From: Austropuccinia psidii
Taxonomy: Eukaryota > Basidiomycota > Pucciniomycetes > Pucciniales > Sphaerophragmiaceae
NCBI GenBank assembly: GCA_023105745.1
Contig: JALGQZ010000003.1
Location: forward strand, 45,036,185 to 45,100,184
Reading direction: 5' to 3'
DNA length: 64,000 bases
Position 1 is the stretch's first letter. The number at the start of each line of letters is the position of its first letter. A model generated the notes under the pieces. That model made no database searches, was not told where the DNA came from, and saw only the letters and a list, made by a program, of their open reading frames with translations. Positions 38,701-50,533 of the stretch are shown one piece after another. Position numbers and translations under genes: made by a program.

Positions 38701-41700
38701 TTCTTTGTTTCTAAAATATTGGGCATTAAGAAAGGAAGTATTTGGGATTTATCATTCCCATATGACTGATTTTAGAATTTTTCATTCAACTTTATAAAAA
38801 TAATCTACTAATAAGCTTCCATGTCTTTAATAAACTATTCAAATTCAAAGAGATAAAGGATTATATCAAAGAGCTCAATTGTTTTTTTATTTTACTATCA
38901 AAAATTCCTTTTTCTTTTTGAAATTTTGAGATAGTCTCTTGGAGCTAGAAAATGAATTATTTTAATTAATGGTATATTTTCCATTTTAAATGAATCATTT
39001 GAAGTAAATTGTTTGAAAACATATGAAAAAATATTTTTCTGTGTATGGAAATATTTGTAAGGTGTTGGTAAGAACTCAAAAGGGAATTGGTAAAAAATTA
39101 GAAATGTGTGTATTTAAGTCATTTTGAGTCAGTTTCTAGTCAATATTTTGTCTCTGAAGCTTTTTTTGGGCTGGATTTATTCCTAAAAAGGATGATATGT
39201 TTTTTTTGAAAATGAAATCTTCAAAATTTCTGTTTTTTACAAAAGGAAAAGTTCTCTGTAATATTGGTCAAAGAACAGACAAAAAAGGATTTGAAAATAG
39301 ACTTTATAGCACAAATCTATTAAAAACAAGTTTTATTGTTTGATTATATAATAAGAGAAGAAAATAAATTTACAAAAGAGATTTTGATTACAGGAGTAGA
39401 AGCATTTCTTAAAAATTGGCTTCCTTAAAGTGGCCAAATTGACCAAATTGTCAAGCTTTCCCAATTCATTGTAAAAAGATAATCTTTGAAAACAATTCAG
39501 GCCCTCAAAACATTGAAAAAATGATTGATTTACACAAAAAAGGAAAGATTGGCTAAAATATCATATGTTTTCCTAATTATCTTTGAATTTTGGAATTTTT
39601 TTTGGTATGGGATAATTTGGAAAAGTGAAGTTTGAGCTAATATCTTATCAGTCTCAGATTATAGAAAGCTAGATAACTTTGGAATACTTGTCTTGCCCTC
39701 ATAAAGATATCGGATAGCAATACTCGATATCTGAGCAAAGAAAAGGAGAAAAAAATTATTCTGGGCTTCCACAATTACCTAAAAAGCTTTAATACTCCAT
39801 AGCCAACACACTCAGATTTGACAAATACCCTCTCAATACCCCAGGTGACTTTTATAACATTTCTTGCAGTCCAAATTCAAATCCTATACCCTTTCCAAAA
39901 TGATAATCCAGAGGATTACCAACCACAAAAACCAATTTCAACATTTAACCAACCATGAATTTTTTACCCCAAAAATTGTTTTCCTTTTTTTCATTTTTGT
40001 TGCACGAATATTCTCAGAATTTATCCTTCACCATAAAAAACAGTTTTTTCTCGTTGTAATAGAAAGACAATTTTATTCTCAGTCTTTAGAAATAATTTTC
40101 TCTATCCAAAAAATCTTAACAGAGCCTCAAGGATCTCTATATGGCTGCCAAAGAAAAAAGGAGAAAATTAACAAACAAAAAACAGGAGAACCACTCTCAT
40201 AGAAGAAGAAGAGTGAATTGAACAGAAAGTAAACTTGAATAAAGAAGAGATTCTGTTGGAATAGTTTTTATTGATGAATTAAAAACTCACCAAAGGAATA
40301 GACATCTCAAAATATGATTTCAAAGCCCTCAATAATATAATTAAACAAGAACAATGAAAAAATATTGGGAAGATAAGCCATAAATAAGAAAAAAATTCTG
40401 AAAGTCTGTAAAAGAAATGAATTCCATACTTCAACAAAGTGAGAGATTTCTGAAAAGGCTATTAGACCATGTGAAAGAAATGGATGATTATGGAAGCTTT
40501 TGGATTTAATTACGTCAATATTACAAGTCATCTGAGCTAAATAAAAATTATGCAAAACTGATAGGGAATATTGAGATCTCAGACTGGTACCACTCCAATG
40601 AATCATAGATCAAAGCTTTGGAAACTCTTTACTAAAGTTTGTAAATGAAGCTGAGGATATCTCATTTTCTCAAATAATAAAACAAGATAAAACATGAATA
40701 GAAACTTATTTGAACCTTTTAGATTGAATTTATTTTACCTTTCAAGAATAAAAGTGTGAATAATCTTGTTGAAAAATAGATTTAAGAGGTAAACTAAAGC
40801 AATTTTATTATAATTGGGAATGTGTCTTTACAAAAGTGGAAAGAGTAAAAGTGAAAAATTATAAGAAAAATAACCAATCGGAAGGCACCAACCCTATAAT
40901 TGTTGGAATCAAAACATCATGTTTGGCCTCAATTTGAGAGAATTTCGATGCAGCTGAAATCCTCAAAGTGGGTGAAAATAGTTGAGTTTTTACAAATATT
41001 TGGTTTATTTTGTTGGTTTTCCATTGTAATTGGGGTGTCTTGGATAAATTGACTGAGATGCCAACTAATAAAGTACCATACTATTCCCCGTTTAATGGTA
41101 TGAGAAAACGTTGAATCACCTTAACGTTGAAGTGAAATAAAAATACACTGGTATTGAATTCCTTACTGTATTATTTTCTGGGAAGTCTGAAAGGACATGA
41201 CTCTTCAATAAAAAGTGTGACTTCCGATTAGGTTAGCAGTAAACTCCAGTAATAAGGCATAGATGAGAAAATCTGTATTTAAGAAATTATTGAATTCATT
41301 AAAATGAAATATTCATGAATTCAATTGAAACATCACACTTTCAACTGATAAGCTCAAAGACAACAGGCCCTAAATTGAGGGGTTTACAATAATTTCCTTG
41401 ATATTTTTCATCTCAAAGCTTACTTCTCATGTTAAAAAAATTGGTTCAGGAGTTATTGAAACCGTTAGGGCTCTCTTCCATTTATAATTTATTTGATTTA
41501 AATTTTGTTACTACATGTCAGCCTGTGACTCTAAGAAGAGAATCAGAATGAAGTCCACATCCCAAAAAGAATGGTTTTCATCGTGAAACCTGCTTAATAC
41601 ACTAAATTCCACAGTACAGCCCATAGAGAAGAAAGCTCAAAGATGGAAGCTTTAATTTGGAAATATAAAATTATTTTCCAAAATGGAAAGAGATTTTCAA

Positions 41701-42294
41701 AGATGCAGGAGCTTTAAGTCTTTTACTCAGTATCTACTAGGAAAAAGCCTTATTTGAACATCTCATTTAAACAATAAACTGCTAATACAAGACTCATAAA
41801 AAGAGGATGATTATCAGAGCTTTCAGGGAGAGATTTCCAATGGTGAAATACACTCTCTTTTAGCACCCTTACTCCAGATGTTGGTAATATTTCACCTTTA
41901 ATTTGCAGAAAACCCTTCACAAAAAGGACTTCTTTTACCAAAATGTGTAAAATCAAAGCAAAACAACGGCTCACTGATAGGTTTTATCAGATTTCCTTTG
42001 AGATGATTCAAATAGAGAATTCATTCCAAATAGATAATATGTTTCATATCCCAAAATTTAGTTTTTATGAAAGATAAAATCTTAAATAATTGCTGTATTT
42101 TTGCTATATTTGAATAAAGATGTATTAAGAAGGATATCTTAAGGTAGAGAGATACTCATGACCAAACATTCTGTATAATTGAAATATTTTTCTAATTAAA
42201 ACCTACTGAGCTATCTTGATTCCAAGCTTCATAAGTCACATACATACTGTCAGAATTGCTCTATGATATAGTAATAAAAACCTATAGCTATGAG
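35792..42294. other. Long AT-rich region without recognisable genes
   Basis: About 6.5 kb of AT-rich sequence with only short random open frames (60-112 codons, Phe/Ile/Lys/Asn-rich, no domain motifs). A single stretch at about 39060-39110 resembles the MULE terminal motif (GGTGTTGGTAAGAA, then GGAATTGGTAAAAA) but no partner end was found. It probably contains heavily decayed transposons. Confidence 0.5.
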
Positions 42295-43340
42295 TGTTAC
42301 ACAAATGGGGTGGTTACAAAAATCTTGAAAGCCTCTACTATAATACCATCATGGTGATTAATCTATTGAAAACCCTGGTTAAACTGATTAACAGTTGGAT
42401 TACCAGAACAATCGCCAAAATTATCAAGATTATAATTATATATTTTTAATTTTAAGAGTACTCCTTTTGTGATAGCTTTACTATGTAAAAATTCTAATAA
42501 AAACTAAGATTATTACTATTTTTGTGAGGGATAGACTACTTTGTATCTTACTTCCAGGTTGTGGGAGATTATAAACATATTCAAACAGCCACTGAGTGAA
42601 AATGTTCACTCCTGTGCCTTACTTGTGGTCCCAAAGGCTCAATAAATCATTGAAATGAGCGGAAAGGTGGTTATGGGACCACAAGTTGCTGTTTTTACCC
42701 CATAAAGGGTGGAAAAACCTTTCCAAAAACCTTCTAGAGTTTTTTTGGTTCCTCTGATGCATAAAAATCTGTGAATTACCTGTACGAAGGCTTCTGATTA
42801 GTCAGGTCATTAGTAATAAAATCTTAATCATCCTTTTAATAGCTTTGATGAATTTTAATTTAAGTATATGGGAGAGTATTCCACACTAACACCCTGCACA
42901 GGCAGGTGAGGTAAGAAGAGGATTAAACTCCTGTCTGATTCACACATCTGACATCAGGAAAGGTGTAAGAATGATATTTGGAATTAAATATCTGGACTTG
43001 TTATTTTTCCATGCCCATACAGGCTTGTAAGATGACCCTCAAAGATTTGGAATTATGGGGGTATTTGTAAGTAAAAATTACAAAAGAAAGCCATAATGGC
43101 TTCTGAGACAAAATCAACCAGGTGACCAATATGTAACCAGCAGATTTGGGGCATGCCTAATTTTGATTGTTTTTATACCTGATAGGGCCCTCTTTGACAG
43201 CCATTTTTCATGAAAATCAAAAATTCATTTTGGGGAGAAAACATAATGTATGGAAGGCATGAAATCCCCTTAATATATGATTAAAATGATGACTAACAAG
43301 CTGATAAAAAGCCTTTTGAAAGCTTTTAAACCTCATAATT
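42295..43340 (+). repeat. Repeat family C, partial diverged copy
   Basis: Aligns by eye with the start of the two units at 60896-63310: TGTTACACAAA at the start, then a GAAAACCCTGG-type block, TTATAATTATA, GGGTGGAAAAACCTTTCC, a GGGACCAC block and ATATGGGAGAGTATTCCAC at 571 bases from the start (583 in the second unit of the pair). It is cut at 43341 by a family A LTR. Confidence 0.6.
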
Positions 43341-45177
43341 CATGAGCCTTTGGGAGATTACCACATATCAAAAAAGGTCACAAACAATATTATAAAACTT
43401 ATTTAAATAATAAGAATTAAAATTCAACTCCTGAAAACAAGTAAAACAAGTAAAAATGCCATGAAACGGCATAAAATTTTGATTATCTCAGAAGCCTATG
43501 GATACGAATGTAAAACAAATTACACCACTGGCTTCCCTTTCCAAAAATTAATATATTAATCCCTTATTTCATATCTGTAAATCCAATACTTACTGAGATA
43601 CCTGGATATATTCATTTTTATCATCAGTGCATATTTTCATGGTTTTTAGCTCCAATCTTTTGAAGTACTCATGATGAATACCTTATTCAATATTGAGCTT
43701 ACCACTTAATAAGTTTAAGAACAAAGCTAAAAAATTAATTTGACAAGCTATAAAAAAGGTTAGGAAAAATAAAGAGAACTTGGTCAAAATAGAAATACCA
43801 GCTGACAAATTAAAATTAAAAGTGCCCCAAGATTAAAACAAAGTAACTATTGAAGTTAAAATAGCTCAGAAGCGAAGCATAAAATCATTTTAATCTTGAT
43901 ATTCAAGGGTTAACCCCATGACAACATGTTTTAAAGTCTAAAATAGCAAATTCCAACAGAAAACATGAATTCCAAGAAAAATCATCAAAAATAGAGTTTT
44001 GAGGATGTAATAAAATAATCTTAGGGCTATGGTGAGGACATGACAAGACATTAGAATTTGCTCCTTATTTTTCAGTTGTGTAGAAAACTCAAAAGTTATG
44101 AATGATTAGAGTTTAGTTAAGGATTAGAAATGAGCATTTTTGATTTTTAACTGTAATATCATTTTGAGTTTAACAGTTGAACAAGAGATAGAAATGGTGG
44201 CTATGGGTACTTTATAATTGAAACTACCTTAATCCACAAAATTTAATCATATTTCAAGCCAATGATATCAGAAAATCAGAGTTACAGTAATAACTCTAAA
44301 ATATGGTATAATAATCAGATAAAAGGGTTTGAAAATTATGTAATCATCACCAATACTTATGATATTGATTGATTACAGTGGATAAAATCAATAAGAATAT
44401 GCTAGAAGGGAGGATATTTGATATATAGAGACCCCCTCTTCCTCTGTGTCCTTCTCACAAGCATCGAATTCAATAAAATACTAAATGAAAAGGTAATTCA
44501 CTTTATTATCTTATGCATAGCTCTTCATCCATAAAGGACTAAGATCTTAACTTTTAGTAATCACTTTTTTTTCATTTGTTGCACCAATACTTTATTCTTA
44601 TTTGTTAAATTACCTTAAAGATCTATAAATCCTTGTAAAAAGAGTAAAAATTGTAATTCTCTCTATCTTGTATTGTAGCCACATATAAGATAAGTTGTAA
44701 GTACTTCTGTTAGGCTCAAAAAACATCAAATGTATTATATTAAGTGCCAAAAGTGGGTCATTCTCTATTATTATTATTTTTTTACTATTATAATTCATTA
44801 ATAACTATTTTATTATTATGAATAGTATTTGTATGAATATATAGCTTTAATATTAGTAAAACAATTGTTAAAATTGTCTCTTATCATTAATTAAAATTTT
44901 CTTAAACATTTATGATCTGTTTGTAACAATAATAAATTTGCATCAATATATTGACTTATCAATGAGCAAATATCAAAGTACTTATTATATCATTTTTTTT
45001 AGAATCTAATACATATTATTTTATTCTTTATATATAAAATACCATAGGTTAAGCCACAATTGTAATGATTGTTTATTATTATAATTATTTAAATATTTTA
45101 TTCATTTCTAATAGGACATTATAAGTTAAATATGTAAAATATTAGTAATGTTTACTTATTTTCTCATTGGAAAAGCT
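43341..45177 (+). repeat. Decayed LTR of Gypsy-A in opposite orientation
   Basis: Reverse-complement match to the family A LTR along its length: TGAGCCTTTGGGAGATTACCA at the start, the GTGACC(T) block, the TTTTAGCTCCAATCTTTTGA block, GTTTTGAGGATGTAATA, a TATA-like GATATATAGAG at about 44420 followed by GCATC and AAAAGGTAATTCACTTTATT, and ATTAGTAATGTTTACTTATT near the end. No internal element sequence flanks it, so it is a solo LTR or a fragment. It is far more diverged than the LTRs of copy 2. Confidence 0.75.
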
Positions 45178-45630
45178 TATTCAATTCAATTTTCTGGGGT
45201 AGTATCCCAGGATATCACTACATGTGGGATTATGGCCTCAAATCCTTGATACACTTGGAAGCTTTGGAGATAAAGAGGTCAAAGGTGTCTCCAATTGAAG
45301 CCACAGATGTGCTGCAAATAATGGTTACAGCTTTGACGTACTTTGGATGAATTATTTCAAGAATATACAGGCTAAAAGTATTTTTCACTTTCTGAAAAAA
45401 AGTAATTTCCTTGTTTTGAGAGAAAAGTGATAATGAATTTTGATCTGTGAGAAATAGAAGTATGAGAGTTATATTTTTTCATAGCCCTGTGGTATTACTT
45501 TCAGAAAATATTCATTTATCCCTCATCAAAGCTGGAAAAGGTAGATAAGAGGTGAAAAATTGTAACATTTTATCTGCCAACTCAAAAAGTAATGGTATTG
45601 AAATCTTTATTCCATGAAGCTACTATTGAT
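45178..45630. other. Sequence between the family A LTR and the satellite
   Basis: The GGGGTAGTATCCCAGGATAT block near 45196 resembles part of family C (compare 61505 and 62870), so this may be the far side of the C copy interrupted by the LTR, or another C piece. No gene. Confidence 0.4.
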
Positions 45631-47848
45631 ATTGAATCAGCCTATGGTTGATATTAAATCAACCTATGGTTGATATTAAATCAACCTATGGTTGATATCA
45701 AATCAACCTATGGTTGATATCAAATCAACCTATGGTTGATATTAAATCAACCTATGGTTGATATTAAATCAACCTATGGTTGATATTAAATCAACCTATG
45801 GTTGATATTAAATCAACCTATGGTTGATATTAAATCAACCTATGGTTGATATTAAATCAACCTATGGTTGATATTAAATCAACCTATGGTTGATATTAAA
45901 TCAACCTATGGTTGATATTAAATCAACCTATGGTTGATATTAAATCAACCTATGGTTGATATTAAATCAACCTATGGTTGATATTAAATCAACCTATGGT
46001 TGATATTAAATCAACCTATGGTTGATATTAAATCAACCTATGGTTGATATTAAATCAACCTATGGTTGATATTAAATCAACCTATGGTTGATATTAAATC
46101 AACCTATGGTTGATATTAAATCAACCTATGGTTGATATTAAATCAACCTATGGTTGATATTAAATCAACCTATGGTTGATATTAAATCAACCTATGGTTG
46201 ATATTAAATCAACCTATGGTTGATATTAAATCAACCTATGGTTGATATTAAATCAACCTATGGTTGATATTAAATCAACCTATGGTTGATATTAAATCAA
46301 CCTATGGTTGATATTAAATCAACCTATGGTTGATATTAAATCAACCTATGGTTGATATTAAATCAACCTATGGTTGATATTAAATCAACCTATGGTTGAT
46401 ATTAAATCAACCTATGGTTGATATTAAATCAACCTATGGTTGATATTAAATCAACCTATGGTTGATATTAAATCAACCTATGGTTGATATTAAATCAACC
46501 TATGGTTGATATTAAATCAACCTATGGTTGATATTAAATCAACCTATGGTTGATATTAAATCAACCTATGGTTGATATTAAATCAACCTATGGTTGATAT
46601 TAAATCAACCTATGGTTGATATTAAATCAACCTATGGTTGATATTAAATCAACCTATGGTTGATATTAAATCAACCTATGGTTGATATTAAATCAACCTA
46701 TGGTTGATATTAAATCAACCTATGGTTGATATTAAATCAACCTATGGTTGATATTAAATCAACCTATGGTTGATATTAAATCAACCTATGGTTGATATTA
46801 AATCAACCTATGGTTGATATTAAATCAACCTATGGTTGATGTTAAATCAACCTATGGTTGATATTAAATCAACCTATGGTTGATATTAAATCAACCTATG
46901 GTTGATGTTAAATCAACCTATGGTTGATGTTAAATCAACCTATGGTTGATATTAAATCAACCTATGGTTGATATTAAATCAACCTATGGTTGATATTAAA
47001 TCAACCTATGGTTGATATTAAATCAACCTATGGTTGATATTAAATCAACCTATGGTTGATATTAAATCAACCTATGGTTGATATTAAATCAACCTATGGT
47101 TGATATTAAATCAACCTATGGTTGATATTAAATCAACCTATGGTTGATATTAAATCAACCTATGGTTGATATTAAATCAACCTATGGTTGATATTAAATC
47201 AACCTATGGTTGATATTAAATCAACCTATGGTTGATATTAAATCAACCTATGGTTGATATTAAATCAACCTATGGTTGATATTAAATCAACCTATGGTTG
47301 ATATTAAATCAACCTATGGTTGATATTAAATCAACCTATGGTTGATATTAAATCAACCTATGGTTGATATTAAATCAACCTATGGTTGATATTAAATCAA
47401 CCTATGGTTGATATTAAATCAACCTATGGTTGATATTAAATCAACCTATGGTTGATATTAAATCAACCTATGGTTGATATTAAATCAACCTATGGTTGAT
47501 ATTAAATCAACCTATGGTTGATATTAAATCAACCTATGGTTGATATTAAATCAACCTATGGTTGATATTAAATCAACCTATGGTTGATATTAAATCAACC
47601 TATGGTTGATATTAAATCAACCTATGGTTGATATTAAATCAACCTATGGTTGATATCAAATCAACCTATGGTTGATATTAAATCAACCTATGGTTGATAT
47701 TAAATCAACCTATGGTTGATATTAAATTAACCTATGGTTGATATTAAATCAACCTATGGTTGATATTAAATTAACCTATGGTTGATATTAAATCAACCTA
47801 TGGTTGATGTTAAATTAACCTATGGTTGATATTAAATCAACCTATGGT
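45631..47848. repeat. 22-bp satellite array, 100 full units plus a partial unit
   Basis: Exactly 2200 bp (100 x 22) from 45631 to 47830 without any length change, then 18 bases of unit 101. Each unit contains the inverted repeat ATCAACC-TAT-GGTTGAT and a spacer ATTAA. Variants are substitutions only and are clustered: ATCAAA near 45700 and 47654, GTTAAA near 46840-46930, ATTAAC near the right end (about 47727, 47771, 47815). The first unit is the most diverged (ATTGAATCAGCC). The array abuts a 5'-truncated Gypsy-B LTR at 47849. Confidence 0.97.
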
Positions 47849-48309
47849 GAGCAAAGAACTGCAAGCAATTAATTAAAGAAAAAAGTCTTTAAAAATAATA
47901 TTAAAGAGAAAACACACCCCAAAGTGACCAGAGTGAATTTGGAAACAAAGTGACAAAGCTAACAGTGATGAAAGATGCTTTAATTCACTTTTGGGGTGGT
48001 TCAGGGGTAAAAATGATTATAAGAGTTACAAAAAATGATTAGAATGATTTTTCACGTGGTTAAAAGGTTAAAAATGATTCAAAAAAGGTGGTTGTAATCC
48101 TTTATTGATTGGTTTAACAGTGTTTAAACTAATTATAAAAGGAAAAGATTCTAACATGAAGAGAAAAGTGGGGCAAAGAAGACATTCTTTTATAGCCATC
48201 AATTTTCTCACTCCAAAAGTGAAATTTACCCTTGTCAGTCGTGAAAGACAGTCTGACAACTGAAAAGCCAATTATGGCATCATTGAATCCTGTTTTAGAC
48301 CAAAAAAGG
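47849..48309 (-). repeat. Gypsy-B LTR fragment, left part
   Basis: Matches 13325-13790 of the B LTR (AAGAGAAAACACACCCCAAAG, then AGAGTGAATTTGGAAACAAAG). The first 270 bases or so of the LTR are missing and replaced by the satellite. It is interrupted at 48309/48310 by Gypsy-A copy 2 and continues at 57197-58247. Confidence 0.88.
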
Positions 48310-50316
48310 TGTAAGGTTTGACTATGAAACAATAAGTAATAAATTACTAATTTGTTACTTATTGTACTCTGAATGTCCTTATAATTGAAATAAATAAGAT
48401 TAAAATAATAATAATAATAAAGAAATATTATTATTATGGCGTAAAAATATTATATTATTAAATAAATATAATAATATAATTAATATTATATGAAATTATA
48501 ATATTATAAATAATATATTAATATAAAATAATTAATATATTATAAAGCTCTTTATTATTGTTACCAACAAATAATAAAGGCGTGAAAAATTGTTTTTTAT
48601 AAATAAAAAACAATTAATAACAATAATATTACCAATATTAGAGTTATATATTAATATAAATACTATTTATATTAATTAAGAATTATTAAGAGTAATAATA
48701 AGATGAAATAACCTACTTTTAACACTTAAAATAATAATTTTGAGATATTTTACGCCAAAAGAATATAATACAACCTTTTCAAATTGTATTTACAATAAAA
48801 AATAAAGAAAATTTACTAAATTTCTTGATTTTACGTGGAAATGAGTTTTTAGAGAGATTTATGACAAAAACAATTAAAGAATTGATTTAATCACTTAAAA
48901 GAAGTGATTAATAATAAGATGATCTTTGGTCTTTAACAATATAAGAGTTTTATATATAAAGAATAAAGAAATTACCTTTTATTTAATTGATTTAATGTTT
49001 TTGATGCGTCTGAGGGGAAAATAGAGTAAAAAGAGCTCTATTTATAGTAAATACCTCCCTCCTAGAGTCCAACAGGCTTCTAGTGGACGTGTACTGATCA
49101 TATCCACTGGAATTGATCAATATTTTAAGGTTTGAGGGTGATTACATCATGATCAAACCATATTACATCATTATTACACCATTATTTAGAGTTATCACTA
49201 TAACTCTAAGTTTGATGACATCAGAGGCTTGGCAGAACCCCAAATTTCGTGTATTTTATTAGTTTTAATCATAAACTAATAGTATTCACCAATTTTATCA
49301 CTCTTATGACTGTTAAACTTAATTTAAGGCTACAGTAGGTGATCATAACTGCTCAATTTAAGCTCAAACTTTGATCTTAAATAGCTTTTAAGATTTACAT
49401 GCTACAGCAATTCAGAGAGTGAATTCTGATAGCCTGGCATAACCTTATTATGCTGCCAAGAGCTTTTCATTACATCCTCAAAACTCTAATTTTGATGATT
49501 TTTCTTGTAACTCATCTTTTCTGTCGAAATTCAATATTTTAAACTTCAAACCTTGATTTCAGGGGGTTATACCCTGAATTTAATAATAAAAATTACATCA
49601 TTCTTCACGAATGAACTAGTAGAATTCAACTGTATACTTTTTTTTAAGTTTGGACCACTTTCACAACAAAGTGGTCAACAGCTCTGTTGATTTTTATCAA
49701 TATTTCATCATAGGTTTTAACCTTGTTTATGATTTGTAAAATAAAGTTCATATCTGTGTTCTTACAGTATTTACGTGGTAACTTTATTTTTGGTTCATCA
49801 TTCTATTGTGTATAGTTTAGAAGATATTAGCTATGATCCTTGAATATATGCATTGACCAAAAAAGTGCATATATTCAGGATAATTCCTTAAGTATTGACT
49901 TTGGAAATTAGCTTATTAATTGTTTTATGTGTGGATTTTTGTGGGGAGTCCAATGGTACAATTCATTCCACATGTTTTTTCATTAGTTCCTGATATAAAT
50001 AAGGTTTTCTGGTTTTTATAAGGTATTATACCTTATAATTCATTAAATATTGACTTTACAGATATGCCATAAAAATGGTATATGTGTATTTTTCCATGAG
50101 GAATCCAATGGTATAATTTATTTTACATGTTGATTCATTGGTTTTTAAGTTAAACCAATCTTTGTACCAATTTATGGTATTTTTTGTATATTTAAGTAAT
50201 TATTTTTAATGTATAATTATTCTAAGTAATTTTAATATAATTATATTAAAGGTATAATTATTCTTAATCTTTTTTGTGACCTTATTGGGTATGTGGTCAT
50301 ATCTCAAAGGCTCACA
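48310..50316 (-). repeat. 3' LTR of Gypsy-A copy 2
   Basis: 2007 bp, same length as its partner. On the minus strand U3 starts at 50316 and U5 ends at 48310. A TATA box (CTATAAATAG on the minus strand) is at 49038-49047. The U5-side kilobase is almost identical to the other LTR, whereas the U3-side kilobase has many differences (see findings). Confidence 0.95.
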
Positions 50317-50533
50317 TTCCCTACCACCAAAAAAGATTGTACCACAATCTGATATGTATGATTAGGGTATCATCCACTGTCCTACCTCTTCAATAGACTT
50401 TGTTAGTCTTGAAGCTCAATAATGCTTAATTTTTTTATTTTTCAGGTTTTCTTTCATGTCTGAACCTTCTTAGTAGTTTATCAGCATTTGTTATATCTTT
50501 CTCAAGTAGCCATTCATCTTCTTGAGTTGAATT

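Noticed and set aside
39060..39110. GGTGTTGGTAAGAA followed by GGAATTGGTAAAAA resembles the MULE terminal repeat.
   Set aside because: No opposite end, no target duplication and no internal similarity were found nearby, so at most it is a relic. Not called as an element.
45631..47848. The regularly repeated 22-bp units look at first like a CRISPR array.
   Set aside because: There are no unique spacers, the units are contiguous, and the context is eukaryotic. It is a satellite.
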